NCBI GenBank assembly: GCA_963931575.1
Contig: OZ007029.1
Coordinates: forward strand, 1,736,001 to 1,800,000
DNA from: Gastranaerophilus sp944325835
GTDB taxonomy: Bacteria > Cyanobacteriota > Vampirovibrionia > Gastranaerophilales > Gastranaerophilaceae
Direction: 5' to 3'
Length of the DNA: 64,000 bases
The notes beneath the pieces were generated by a model, which was not told where the DNA came from, made no database searches, and worked only from the letters and a program-made list of their open reading frames with translations. Shown piece after piece: positions 1 to 9,027 of the stretch (positions are counted from its first letter, which is position 1; each line of letters opens with the position of its first letter). A program made the translations under genes and the position numbers.

Positions 1-2
1 AA

Positions 3-197
3 GCAATCCCTGTTGATACAAGCGCCGTAAACAATACCTCCGGCACAACTACGGGCGAAACCGTAACCACAACAAAAGTTGTTAAAAAAACTGTCAAGGG
101 CAAAAAAAGAATAAGATTCGGTAACGAAGGCTCAAGCTGGATTAACACATACTGGAACTTCGGACAGCCAAACTACGGCGAAACCGGCAGATTCTAA
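3..197 (+). CDS. C-terminal tail of an unidentified protein (5' truncated by window edge)
   Basis: An open frame enters from the left edge and stops at TAA 195-197, giving the last 64 residues. The first half is rich in Thr, Val and Lys (TTTGETVTTTKVVKKTVKGK) and looks like a disordered linker. The end is aromatic and glycine-rich (WINTYWNFGQ, then NYGETGRF). This would suit the tail of an exported or surface protein, but no family is recognised. The next gene is convergent and begins 70 bases away. Confidence 0.5.
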   Translation, partial: AIPVDTSAVNNTSGTTTGETVTTTKVVKKTVKGKKRIRFGNEGSSWINTYWNFGQPNYGETGRF

Positions 198-266
198 CCT
201 GCCGAGCCGGACTGAATTTTGGCTGAATGCGTGCACGGCGGCTTTCACCGCAAAGCGCAGAACAGT

Positions 267-1496
267 TTATAAACATTCTAAAATTCCTTCCGAATAAGTC
301 GGGTGCGCAAAGCACACTTCTTTAAGTTTTTCGGCAGGAATTTTGTTTTGGATAGCGATTAAGACCTGATGTATCAGCGAGGACGCTTCTTTAGAAATAA
401 TATGCGCCCCGACGATTAAACCGTTTTGCGTCAAAAGTTTTATAAACCCGTCAGTACAGTTATCGCAGTGAGATTTGCCAAGAGCCGAGATTAAAATCAT
501 TGATTTTTCAAAAGTTCCGGCTTCCAAATCCTGTTCGCGCGCGCCGACCCAGGCAATTTCAGGAGTTCCGTAAATCACTGACGGAACCAGGGTTTCATCA
601 AACGCAATTCCTTCTACCGAACGCATAGCCTGCTTAATTGCGCAGTGTGCAAGCTGAATTCCGCCGGAAACATCTCCGAGATATTCAACACCCTCGACTT
701 TTTCACATGCGGCCGGAACCCTGCCCACAGACATCAAAACTTTTTCCGGCTTAATTATCTCCCCGCTTGAAAGCTTAACTTCACCGTTTACGACACTCTC
801 AACGGAGGTTCCTGTATAAAATTTTATTTTTTTAGATTTAAAAATTCTCTCAACACGTTTTGAAACCTCAATATCCGCAATAGGCAGTAAATTTTTGGCG
901 ACCTCAACGACAGTAACTTCAGTTCCAAGTGCAGAAAAAATCCGCGCCCATTCAAGCCCGATTGCCCCTGAGCCGATTATGAGAATACTTTGCGGAAGCT
1001 TTGTCAAAGCCAGAACATCATCAGAACTCAAAATAAAATTGTGATCAAATTTTATATTTGGAAGCTCTCGAGGCAGAGAACCCGTTGCCGCAATAATTTT
1101 GGCACACTCAAAAATCTCGCCGTCTGCATCAATATGATTACGGTCTTTGATAGACGCTTTCGCATTGATAACGTCAATTTTGGCGTTCTTAATCGAGAGT
1201 TCCAAATTTTTTCGGAGTTTTTCAACAACGGCATCTTTATGCGCCATTATCGCAGAAAAATCCGCTTTTACGCCTTCTACAATAATACCGAGTTCATCTG
1301 CGCAGGAAAGTTCTGAAAAAAGTTCCGCGCTATGTAGAATTGTTTTTGTCGGAATACAGCCGCGGTTTAAACAAACGCCGCCGATTTTATCTTTTTCAAA
1401 AAGAACAACACTTAACCCGCATTTTCTTGCATGAAGCGCAGCTGTATATCCTGCCGGCCCGCCGCCGATTATCCCTAAATCATATTCTTTATTCAT
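267..1496 (-). CDS. lpdA: Dihydrolipoyl dehydrogenase (E3), pyridine nucleotide-disulfide oxidoreductase
   Basis: A flavoprotein that reoxidises dihydrolipoamide with NAD+, as the E3 subunit of 2-oxoacid dehydrogenases or the glycine cleavage system. The N-terminal FAD motif (GIIGGGPAG, about residues 8-16) is followed by the redox-active disulfide GGVCLNRGC with C42 and C47. A second dinucleotide fold, GSGAIG, follows near residue 172. The C-terminal dimerisation domain ends with the catalytic HPTYSE (H398, E403). At 409 residues it is shorter than the usual 450-475. The start is ATG 1496, five bases after AGAGG; a GTG six bases upstream overlaps that ribosome-binding site. No E1, E2 or glycine-cleavage gene is nearby, so the partner complex is unknown. 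A related mercuric- or CoA-type reductase is less likely given HPTxSE. Confidence 0.88.
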   Translation of the reverse strand: MNKEYDLGIIGGGPAGYTAALHARKCGLSVVLFEKDKIGGVCLNRGCIPTKTILHSAELFSELSCADELGIIVEGVKADFSAIMAHKDAVVEKLRKNLELSIKNAKIDVINAKASIKDRNHIDADGEIFECAKIIAATGSLPRELPNIKFDHNFILSSDDVLALTKLPQSILIIGSGAIGLEWARIFSALGTEVTVVEVAKNLLPIADIEVSKRVERIFKSKKIKFYTGTSVESVVNGEVKLSSGEIIKPEKVLMSVGRVPAACEKVEGVEYLGDVSGGIQLAHCAIKQAMRSVEGIAFDETLVPSVIYGTPEIAWVGAREQDLEAGTFEKSMILISALGKSHCDNCTDGFIKLLTQNGLIVGAHIISKEASSLIHQVLIAIQNKIPAEKLKEVCFAHPTYSEGILECL

Positions 1497-1549
1497 TAAC
1501 ACCTCTACCTATTATGCAAATTCAAGTAAGAAGCCGCCCTGACCGGTAT

Positions 1550-2794
1550 TTAACGTGTATAAACCCGCGGCAACCGGACTTTCAAACGGCATGTCAGCTC
1601 ATAATTGATTGTGCCGAGAATTTTTGCCCACTCATCAATTGTCATTGCACCGTCGCCGATAAGTGTCACAACATCCCCGACAGACGCGTCCACACCGGTT
1701 ATGTCAAACATCATCTGATCCATTGTGATATTGCCTATCTGACGAATTTTTTTGCCGTTGAGTTCAGCCGTAATCCTGTTAGATAAAAGCCTTGAAACTC
1801 CGTCCGCGTAGCCGACAGGAATTGTCGCAACTTTTACCGGAACATCTGTTTTAAAGGTGTGGCAATAGCTGACGCCTGCCGGTGCACCGGTTTCGTGAAT
1901 GTGCACAATTCTACCTTTCAAAGACATTAAAGGCTTCAAATCCGGTTTTTTAAAATCCTTGTCTGTGAAAAGCAGTTCTCCGCCACCTGCTTGGCAAACG
2001 TGGTTTGCCAACCCGTGGCTGCGCTGTCTCCCCCGCCACTCCAAAGTCTCGCTCAATTGAAACGTTGCGAGACTTTCTCGGGTTGGATAATCAGGAGCCA
2101 GTCCATAAAGCCCTATACCAATTCTCAGCATATTAGATGTCGGAACATCATAACAAAGAGTTCCCGCGGTATTTTGAATATGCAATAAAAGACCCGTAGT
2201 ATCAATTTGTGAGATTATGCTGTTCCAAATGTTAACCTGTTTGACCGTTTCCTCAACGCTTTCCGCCTCATAAAGGTGGGTAAATATCCCCTGAATTTGT
2301 AAATAATCTGCCGCCTGAACTTCACGGATAAAATCAACGGCATCAGCGGGCTGAACCCCGATTCTGTTCATGCCGGTATCAATTTTAACGTGGACTTTAG
2401 GTTTCACACCTGTTCTTTCATAAGCCTGTTTGCAGGCTGCAAGGTGTTCTTTTGAAAAAATTGCGATTGAAATTCCCGCATTTACGGCGCTTTCTACAGC
2501 CCAGACCGGAACCGCCCCGAGGACAAGAATTTCACAGCTGATTTTTGCGTTTCTAAGGTCAATGCCCTCGTCAATTGAAGCAACGCCGAGCATGTCGCAG
2601 CCGCTTGCAAGAATAGTCGGTGCAAGCATAACCGCCCCGTGTCCGTAAGCGTCCGCTTTTACTACTGCAAGAAGTTTTTTGCCCTCTGGAACACTTTTTC
2701 TGATTTCTTTTATATTATATGCAAGATTTTCAAGGTTAATTTCAACCCAGGAATCCCTATGGATACTTATATTTGACTGTCTGATATTTTTCAT
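1550..2794 (-). CDS. alr: Alanine racemase carrying an in-frame palindromic-repeat insertion
   Basis: A PLP enzyme interconverting L- and D-alanine for peptidoglycan. The PLP lysine is in VVKADAYGHG (K46), and the catalytic tyrosine is in GVSYCHTF near residue 310. The protein has 414 residues, against about 375 for the family. The excess is residues about 238-276, which are encoded exactly by a repeat element (1968-2082) found elsewhere in the window only between genes. The insertion falls where the N-terminal barrel gives way to the C-terminal beta domain, just before DLKPLMSLKGRIVHI. Both domains look intact and no stop is introduced, so the enzyme is probably functional. It lies 10 bases after the preceding secreted-protein gene and 54 bases before lpdA, a likely operon. 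Confidence 0.93.
   Translation of the reverse strand: MKNIRQSNISIHRDSWVEINLENLAYNIKEIRKSVPEGKKLLAVVKADAYGHGAVMLAPTILASGCDMLGVASIDEGIDLRNAKISCEILVLGAVPVWAVESAVNAGISIAIFSKEHLAACKQAYERTGVKPKVHVKIDTGMNRIGVQPADAVDFIREVQAADYLQIQGIFTHLYEAESVEETVKQVNIWNSIISQIDTTGLLLHIQNTAGTLCYDVPTSNMLRIGIGLYGLAPDYPTRESLATFQLSETLEWRGRQRSHGLANHVCQAGGGELLFTDKDFKKPDLKPLMSLKGRIVHIHETGAPAGVSYCHTFKTDVPVKVATIPVGYADGVSRLLSNRITAELNGKKIRQIGNITMDQMMFDITGVDASVGDVVTLIGDGAMTIDEWAKILGTINYELTCRLKVRLPRVYTR
1968..2082 (-). repeat. Palindromic repeat copy A, inserted inside alr
   Basis: A 115-base element starting AAAGCAGTTCTCCG and ending CTTTCTCGGG on the plus strand. It contains the hairpin GGCAAAC..GTTTGCC and a terminal hairpin AAAGTCTCGC..GCGAGACTTT, joined by CCAACCCG and GCGCTGTCT segments. 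The same blocks recur at 45437, 52555 and 61458. Read on the minus strand it has no stop and encodes about 38 residues of alr. Confidence 0.85.
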
Positions 2795-2804
2795 GATTTA
2801 TGCC

Positions 2805-3470
2805 TTAGAACGGACTTACTTTAATAAACAAATTTCTATATTCCGGTGCCGGATGATGAAACTCTATTGTTCCCATTTTGTTGACTTCCAACAGCCCGAA
2901 AAGATTATACTGTTCAAAGTTATCACCGTAGAAATGATATTTATAGAAATATTCCGGTGTATCGTTTACAAGAAGAATTTTCACCGGTCTGAACGGAACT
3001 TTCCTCAAATGATATTTATTATCTTTAAACTGCGATATCTGAATAATTTTCACGTCATGGAAAATTTCTTTCAGTTTTGCAGAGGACAAATCTTTTCTAA
3101 AAAATGTTTTTGTTTCGGGGTCATAACTTACCGAGAAGAATTTAAGAGCATACCTGTCCTGTGCAATAAGTTTATCGTGGTACAGGAATTCAAAACCTGT
3201 TCCAAAAGAAAAAGCCGGAGCATTATTACTGTAGACGAATTCTGAATAGCTGCCGGAGCCTGCCGAAATCTTTTTCGTAAGAGTAATTTTATCCTCTGCT
3301 ACACTGCTAAAAGACCACAATTCCGTACTCGGAGTATAAACCACCTGATTGTTTTCATAAATGGTATCTGTGGGATAATCCGCATCAAAATTTTTCTGCG
3401 CATAAGCACCAAGTGCGAAAAAAGAAATAAGAAATACAGAAAGTACACATTTTTTCCAAAATCTTCTCAT
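2805..3470 (-). CDS. Secreted or periplasmic protein of unknown function
   Basis: The 221-residue protein begins with a clear signal peptide: charged MRRFWKK, a hydrophobic core, and a likely cleavage site after AYA (about residue 24). The mature part is rich in aromatic residues and Lys, with no motif I recognise. The start is well set by AGGAGGG a few bases before ATG. It lies directly upstream of alr in the same direction with a 10-base gap, so the two are probably co-transcribed. Its role may therefore concern the envelope, but that is inference from position only. Confidence 0.6.
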   Translation of the reverse strand: MRRFWKKCVLSVFLISFFALGAYAQKNFDADYPTDTIYENNQVVYTPSTELWSFSSVAEDKITLTKKISAGSGSYSEFVYSNNAPAFSFGTGFEFLYHDKLIAQDRYALKFFSVSYDPETKTFFRKDLSSAKLKEIFHDVKIIQISQFKDNKYHLRKVPFRPVKILLVNDTPEYFYKYHFYGDNFEQYNLFGLLEVNKMGTIEFHHPAPEYRNLFIKVSPF

Positions 3471-3534
3471 AAACCCTCCTACTCAGCGCCAAAATGCGCA
3501 AATTTATTAGAGCATATTTTTTTACATAAGTCAA

Positions 3535-4167
3535 TTAATTTAAAAAACCGCAATGATGTTTATATTCACAATCCCTGCACGCATCATCACTCTCACATGG
3601 CGGGAATTTCCCACACTCAATCTGACGGCAGATATGTTCAACAATTTCAGGATGAATAAGCTCGCTGTCTATAATATGATTTTTATTATTTTTCAAATCT
3701 ATATAGACAAATTTTAAACTTTTAAAATTACCCTTCAAATGAGCCTCGAGTGCCGAAAGATATACTAAAGTTTGCAAATCTTCTTGCGGATTTTTCGGAA
3801 CCGCACCGGTTTTATAATCTAATATATAATAATTATTATCCTCATCATACACAACAGCATCAAGCCGGCCACCTACCCAATAGCCGCCGATTTTACAATT
3901 AAGCTCAAACTCTGCACGGTACGTTTTCATATTGAAAAATTCGTTTTCTTTAAGCCGTGTCCAAACGGTACTTTCATCAGGCGTCAATGCGGTTTCCATT
4001 TTTGTTATATCATCGCCTTTTAAATAATAATACGCCAGAGCGTGAATTTTCTTCCCCTTTTCAAAAACCTCAAACTTTTGCGGCAGGGAAAAATGCTCAA
4101 CATATTTTAATTTGTATTTAAGCGGACAAAGCTTATAAGTTTTCAACATATTTGCGGAATAAATCAT
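3535..4167 (-). CDS. PD-(D/E)XK nuclease of RecB/Cas4/AddB-C-terminal type with an Fe-S cysteine set
   Basis: A 210-residue nuclease. The core motifs are GGRLDAVVYD (about residues 100-109) and YYILDYKTG (the D-x-K catalytic pair, about 115-123). One cysteine near the start (YKLCPLKYK, C14) and a C-terminal cluster (C..CRDC....HC) match the layout of the 4Fe-4S cap in Cas4 and the AddB nuclease domain. Its ATG overlaps the stop of the large helicase gene (ATGA, 4164-4167), implying translational coupling. I infer that this protein supplies the nuclease of a two-subunit DNA end-processing complex. No cas genes or CRISPR repeats are present, so a CRISPR Cas4 role is unlikely. Confidence 0.82.
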   Translation of the reverse strand: MIYSANMLKTYKLCPLKYKLKYVEHFSLPQKFEVFEKGKKIHALAYYYLKGDDITKMETALTPDESTVWTRLKENEFFNMKTYRAEFELNCKIGGYWVGGRLDAVVYDEDNNYYILDYKTGAVPKNPQEDLQTLVYLSALEAHLKGNFKSLKFVYIDLKNNKNHIIDSELIHPEIVEHICRQIECGKFPPCESDDACRDCEYKHHCGFLN

Positions 4168-7100
4168 TCTTCACGCACCCCCAATAACTCGCGGAAAATT
4201 ATATTCACTTTTGTATACTTATCGTTCGGGCGTTGTTTTTCGTACGTGGAAATATACAAATGCTTCCTCGCACGCGTAATCGCAACATATAAAAGTTTAA
4301 GGTTTTCCGTCAAAATCTGTTTCATCATATCTTTTTGCGACTTCGGCCGGTATGCAGGCGAAAGACGGCGGAGATTTTCGTTAAAAATGTCAGAAGGTTT
4401 TAATTTCAACTCCGAAACCTCAAAGGTCAAATTACGCTCGGTAAGTTCCGGAATAAATACGTAATCAAACTCATCACCCTTGGACTTGTGCATTGTCATA
4501 ATCTGAATTTTACCCTCAAAAAATCCTTTATCGTTTTCATCCTCCTGCGAAAAGAAGTTAAACCCGCTCACACGATTTTTGCGTGACAGCTCCTCAAGCT
4601 GCGCAACAATTCCCTTCAAGCCGCCCTGAGTATTCAAAGAAAGACGCTTAACAAGTGTTGCAATTAAATAAACATTGGACTTTTCAATTTCCGTATTGAA
4701 ATAATAAAGCCCTATTTTCATTGCAAGCTCTTCCGGCGTTAGTGAGGTTTGCGAAATCCAGTATAAAAACTCCCAGTAAAAACGGGAAAATTCCACATCC
4801 GTAATCTCATCCGGATTAAATTGCACAAACGGAATTTTTGCCTCACGAATATAATTCGTATTTTTAAGCTTAAACGTCCCGAGTTCTGAAAGGATTTCAT
4901 AAGCATTAGCGCAGGTTTCATTGTCAAACGGATTGAGTACAACCTTCAACAGAGCAAAAATCACACGGAATATCAATTTTTGCGCAAGGCATTCCGTACG
5001 GGTAATCGTTTTCAGCCCGCAGCTTTCAATGTGTGACGCCCAGAGGTTAACCTGATAATTACTCCTTAAAAGAATACCGATAGTTGCCTTCGGGTCGTGC
5101 TTGATAATATCCCTGATTTCTTTGACAATAAAATCCTTTTCCTCCTTAGGCGCCGGAAAAACTTTAGCCTCAACCGCATTTTTTGAAACAGGATTTCTCC
5201 CCTCAACAGGGCGCATAAACATCGGATAAAAAGAACCCTTCAAAAATTCCTTACCCTCCGACCACGAGATTAAATTATTCGCAAGTGTCCAAACATCTTT
5301 TGTGCAGCGCTGCGAACAATCCATTGAAACATTACGGCTTTCCTCAATAAATCTCCAGAAACCCTCGACATCCGCATTTGAAAAAGTCGTTGTAATCGCC
5401 TGATTTATATCCCCGCAGCGGATAAGATTTCCGTGCTTTGCACTCAAAAGATTAATAAGCCGCTGCTGCAAAGAGGAAGAATCCTGCGCCTCATCCTCAA
5501 TAATAAAATGGCAAATGTTTTGATAATATTCTCTCACATCCTCAAATCGCTCTAAAAGCTGTACGGAATAAAGCAAAATATCATCATAATCAATCAAATT
5601 CCGGCTCAAAAGCGCCTGACGATACACAGCAAAGAACCTCAGGAATTTGTTAATTTTTGCATCCGTCGACTGCGGGTTTTCCACCTGTAAGAATTTAAAA
5701 ATCGAAACCGCACGGTCAAAATCCGCGAGTTCATCCTCCGCAACGCCTGTTTTTGCCGCGATTTGCCTAATCAAGCGCCCGCGAACCGTATCATCACAGA
5801 TTTCAAAATCCCCCGACAGCCCCAGCCGTTCAAAATTATTGTTCTCCTTCAAAATCCTCAACGCAAGCCCGTGAATTGTACTAATGTTTGGCAGCTGCGC
5901 TGAATCCGGAAAAATATTTTTTATCCTGTCGCGGAAATTTCTCGCAGCAGATTCCATATAAGTCATCACAAAAATATTTTCCGCCGGAACCTTTGCTTCT
6001 AAAAGTTTAACAATCAACGCCAGCAAAATAGTAGTTTTGCCTGCCCCCGGAACCGCAGAAATCGCCATTCTGCCGGAGCGATAATCCAGAACCGGTTTTT
6101 GATCTTCACGCGGGGTAATCCTGAACCCGCCGGACTTTGTACTCTCCGTATGTGCAACCTTTATATAATCCTCAATACCGCCAAAATTCTCCAGCCCGTT
6201 TCCGTCAAAAAGGCTCGAATAAGCAGATACCCGCTCACCTGCCAGAAGTGTAAGTTTGCGCAAAATCCGTGCGGTCTTGTCCCTGGATAGCTGCAAATTG
6301 TCCTCAACAGTAAAGGTTTCCTTCTCCCAGCCCTTCTGGTAAACCCACGCGTTATAAAGCGGGCCGATGTCGGATTTTACCCACTCCTGGCTTGAAACAT
6401 CCAGCCAGAATTGATACTTTGTACGAATTTGATTATCAATAATCTTTTGCGGCGTGGCAAGGATGAGGTCATTTTCGCCTACCTCTAAAGTAGAATACGG
6501 GTTTTCGGAAATAATTGAATTTTCAATCTGCAGCAGTATTTCCGCCTCATGCATCCTGATTTCATCAGCAAAAACTTCCTCAAAATCTCTCAATTCCTTC
6601 AGGAAAAAGTTGAATTTATTGATTTCCTCTTTTGTCGAATTTGAAAGAAATGCAAACTTATCAAAAATCTCAAACGCTTTTTGCGAAAGCTTTAATTCCT
6701 TTGCCGAAAGCGTGTCCAGGAATTCCAGAAACTCCCGATATTTCTGCGTATGTTCGGGATTTGGAAACTCAAAATCAATCAGCCGCTTTTCAGCCTCAAA
6801 GGCTTCAAGGATTTTATCACAGTACTTAAGCGGAATATTCAAAAAGTCATTAAACACCGGCCGCAGACTAAATTCCGACAGCACAAGCGCTGTGTTTAGC
6901 TTCAAAATATTCAGGACAGAAAGTACAAGCCTGTTTTGTATAAGCTTTTCACTCCCCGAAAGCGGTTTTAAGTTAACACTTTTGAGCTTTTCAGCAAGTG
7001 TAAAGCGCAGCATTTCATCAACACAAGGGGTTATAAGCGCAATTTCACAAGGAGGCACGCCGCTGTCCAGAAGCGATTTAATCTCCCTAACCGCCAGATC

Positions 7101-8015
7101 TATCATGCCGGAACGCTTTGAAGGGGATTGCAGCGAAAAATCAGTGAGAATATTTCCCTTATCATATAGCACGTTATCAAAAATTTTCTCCGCCGTACTA
7201 TACAATTTGCCCTGCGGTTCCAGCTCCACCGTCTTTTCCTTAAACAGCCTTTCAAATTCCCACACAGCAGGCTTGTCCGCACTCAAATACCCGACCCGCG
7301 AAGAACCTTTAAAGTCATAACAAATATACCACTCCTTCAGCTGCGGCGCCAGATGTTCGATAAAATCAAAACATACAGGTGTGATTTCGTCCCCGTCATC
7401 AAGAAGCAGATACTCAATTTCCTTAAAATAATCCGTATTCTTATATATATAATTAAATACAAGACACTGGCGCAGGTAATCAAAACTTCTTAATTTTAAT
7501 GTTTTTTGCAAGAAAAGTTTTAAAGTAAGGTCAATATCCTCCTTAAAAGGCTCCTTCAAAATTTTTGCGCGCTCCTCAACCTCCTCTTTAGAAAGATTGT
7601 TCTGCACAATCAGGGAATAACGTCTGAAAATCTGATGCAAAAGAGATTTACGCGAATTGTACCCGCGGAATTTAACCTCCTTAATTATATTTTTTAATAT
7701 AAATTGCGAAACCTCTAATCCGACCAGATTAGGTAATATTACGGAACGGTTTTTGTCAGGGTTTACATTTTCTAAAACCGCCCAGTTATCAGAAACCGAA
7801 TTGTAAACAAGCGAGAAAAATGAGTGCACCCTCAATTTTTCAAAACGGTCAATCTCCAGCCTCTCCAACACTGCATTAATAAAATTTTGTTTCAGAGTGG
7901 AATTTTGAACGAGCACCAGAATTTTTGATGCTGAAACCCCGCTGTTAAGCAGCTTAACATATTTTTCAATCAAAAAATCTGTTTTATTAGCCGACAGGCT
8001 ACCCTGAATAAGCAA
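4164..8015 (-). CDS. Large UvrD/AddA-like superfamily 1 helicase with a degenerate N-terminal ATPase half
   Basis: A 1283-residue protein. Around residue 650 it has a Walker A (SAVPGAGKTT), then the Walker B-like IIEDEAQDSS, GDINQAI, and in the last third MTMHKSKGDEFDYV and LLYVAITRARKHLY, all classic UvrD/AddA motifs. The first 640 residues look like a second helicase-type half starting with a spoiled Walker A (GSLSANKT, N in place of the final G). This recalls AddB, whose N-terminal half is an inactive helicase. The translation start is TTG at 8015, eight bases after GGGAG. With the overlapping nuclease gene it could form an AddAB- or RecBCD-like recombination machine. Confidence 0.8.
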   Translation of the reverse strand: MLIQGSLSANKTDFLIEKYVKLLNSGVSASKILVLVQNSTLKQNFINAVLERLEIDRFEKLRVHSFFSLVYNSVSDNWAVLENVNPDKNRSVILPNLVGLEVSQFILKNIIKEVKFRGYNSRKSLLHQIFRRYSLIVQNNLSKEEVEERAKILKEPFKEDIDLTLKLFLQKTLKLRSFDYLRQCLVFNYIYKNTDYFKEIEYLLLDDGDEITPVCFDFIEHLAPQLKEWYICYDFKGSSRVGYLSADKPAVWEFERLFKEKTVELEPQGKLYSTAEKIFDNVLYDKGNILTDFSLQSPSKRSGMIDLAVREIKSLLDSGVPPCEIALITPCVDEMLRFTLAEKLKSVNLKPLSGSEKLIQNRLVLSVLNILKLNTALVLSEFSLRPVFNDFLNIPLKYCDKILEAFEAEKRLIDFEFPNPEHTQKYREFLEFLDTLSAKELKLSQKAFEIFDKFAFLSNSTKEEINKFNFFLKELRDFEEVFADEIRMHEAEILLQIENSIISENPYSTLEVGENDLILATPQKIIDNQIRTKYQFWLDVSSQEWVKSDIGPLYNAWVYQKGWEKETFTVEDNLQLSRDKTARILRKLTLLAGERVSAYSSLFDGNGLENFGGIEDYIKVAHTESTKSGGFRITPREDQKPVLDYRSGRMAISAVPGAGKTTILLALIVKLLEAKVPAENIFVMTYMESAARNFRDRIKNIFPDSAQLPNISTIHGLALRILKENNNFERLGLSGDFEICDDTVRGRLIRQIAAKTGVAEDELADFDRAVSIFKFLQVENPQSTDAKINKFLRFFAVYRQALLSRNLIDYDDILLYSVQLLERFEDVREYYQNICHFIIEDEAQDSSSLQQRLINLLSAKHGNLIRCGDINQAITTTFSNADVEGFWRFIEESRNVSMDCSQRCTKDVWTLANNLISWSEGKEFLKGSFYPMFMRPVEGRNPVSKNAVEAKVFPAPKEEKDFIVKEIRDIIKHDPKATIGILLRSNYQVNLWASHIESCGLKTITRTECLAQKLIFRVIFALLKVVLNPFDNETCANAYEILSELGTFKLKNTNYIREAKIPFVQFNPDEITDVEFSRFYWEFLYWISQTSLTPEELAMKIGLYYFNTEIEKSNVYLIATLVKRLSLNTQGGLKGIVAQLEELSRKNRVSGFNFFSQEDENDKGFFEGKIQIMTMHKSKGDEFDYVFIPELTERNLTFEVSELKLKPSDIFNENLRRLSPAYRPKSQKDMMKQILTENLKLLYVAITRARKHLYISTYEKQRPNDKYTKVNIIFRELLGVREE

Positions 8016-8167
8016 TGTAAATACTCCCTTTAGTGTAAATTATATCAAAAAATAGTTCAAATATTATATGTTAAGCTATTGCATTTTGGAAAAAGTTCAT
8101 ATATTATTATTGTAGTGCAGAAATGCAAGTAAAAAAGGTTTTATATTTTAACGGAGGTTTTAAAACT

Positions 8168-8392
8168 ATGGCAACAAAAACACAAGATGTTCAATTACAA
8201 GAAATGATTGGAACTTCAGCAGGCGAAATTTACAACTACTTAAACGTAAACGGTGAATCAAGCTTCGCTAAAATGAAAAAAGAATTAGACTTGAAAGGCA
8301 ACTTTGCTGATTTAGGCTTAGGCTGGTTAGCAAGAGAAGACAAAGTTGAAATTTCTAAAAAAGGTACTTCTGTAAACGTAAGACTTAAATAG
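8168..8392 (+). CDS. Small winged-helix DNA-binding protein (DUF2582-like)
   Basis: A 74-residue protein starting at ATG 8168, behind a strong ACGGAGG site; the longer frame from 8123 has no such site. The sequence (GEIYNYLNVNGESSFAKMKK, then GLGWLAREDKVEI and a final basic strand) fits the compact winged-helix fold of the DUF2582 family. It is probably a DNA-binding regulator or nucleoid-type protein. It is monocistronic, with its own AT-rich upstream region and a strong terminator right behind. No partner is visible. Confidence 0.72.
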   Translation: MATKTQDVQLQEMIGTSAGEIYNYLNVNGESSFAKMKKELDLKGNFADLGLGWLAREDKVEISKKGTSVNVRLK

Positions 8393-8420
8393 TTGTTAAG
8401 GGTTTACATAAACAAAAAAT

Positions 8421-8450
8421 AAAAATGCCGTGTTCTAACACGGCATTTTT
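8421..8450 (+). terminator. Rho-independent terminator after the winged-helix gene
   Basis: Inverted repeat ATGCCGTGTT..AACACGGCAT flanked by A and T tracts. It separates the winged-helix gene from coaD. Confidence 0.9.
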
Positions 8451-8479
8451 ATTGTATAATCTATAAAAAAGGAATTTTT

Positions 8480-8956
8480 ATGAAAATAGCGATATATCCG
8501 GGCAGCTTTGACCCTATTACAAAAGGACATCTTGACGTTTTGGAAACAGGCGCCGAAATTTTTGACAAAGTTATTATTGCCGTTGCAAAAAACAGTGAAA
8601 AATTAGGGTTCCTGACAATTGACGAGCGCGTGGAACTAATTCGCAAATCCTGCGCACACCTCAACAATGTTGAAGTCGACAGTTTCGACGGACTGACAAT
8701 CGACTACGCTGCGCAAAAAGGCGCAACTGTTCTACTAAGAGGCCTGCGCGCTGTATCAGATTTTGAATACGAAATGCAATTATCACAAAACAATAGCGCC
8801 CTTAACCATAATATCAAAACCGTTTTCCTCATCACAAAACCTATTTACAACTTTATTTCATCAAGTTCGGTCAGAGAAATTCTTTTAAACGGCGGCGATA
8901 TCACTCAATTTGTTCCTGACGCGGTTAAAGATTATCTCGTCAAAAAGTATTCTTAA
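8480..8956 (+). CDS. coaD: Pantetheine-phosphate adenylyltransferase
   Basis: Transfers AMP from ATP to 4'-phosphopantetheine, the penultimate step of coenzyme A synthesis. The 158-residue length is standard. The nucleotidyltransferase signature GSFDPITKGH (T14-H17) is present at the N-terminus, LLRGLRAVSDFEYE in the middle, and FISSSSVRE near residue 125. A TATAAT at 8455-8460 lies just downstream of the preceding terminator, with AAGGA before the ATG, so the gene has its own promoter. The Cdv3-like gene follows on the same strand, an order I recall from cyanobacteria. Confidence 0.96.
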   Translation: MKIAIYPGSFDPITKGHLDVLETGAEIFDKVIIAVAKNSEKLGFLTIDERVELIRKSCAHLNNVEVDSFDGLTIDYAAQKGATVLLRGLRAVSDFEYEMQLSQNNSALNHNIKTVFLITKPIYNFISSSSVREILLNGGDITQFVPDAVKDYLVKKYS

Positions 8957-8974
8957 CCATTTGAATGAAAGCAT

Positions 8975-9003
8975 TTGACATTTTACTATTACTCTTGTAA
9001 AAT
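8975..9003 (+). promoter_or_regulatory. Sigma-70 type promoter for the Cdv3-like gene
   Basis: TTGACA at 8975-8980, a 17-base spacer, then TAAAAT at 8998-9003. The spacing is ideal and the start codon is about 25 bases downstream. Confidence 0.75.
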
Positions 9004-9027
9004 GTTCATTGTGAAAGGTACATGTGT

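Noticed and set aside
6454..7320. 288-codon open frame on the plus strand
   Set aside because: It lies wholly antisense to the helicase gene, is Ser/Arg-rich with shadow-like composition and has no ribosome-binding site.
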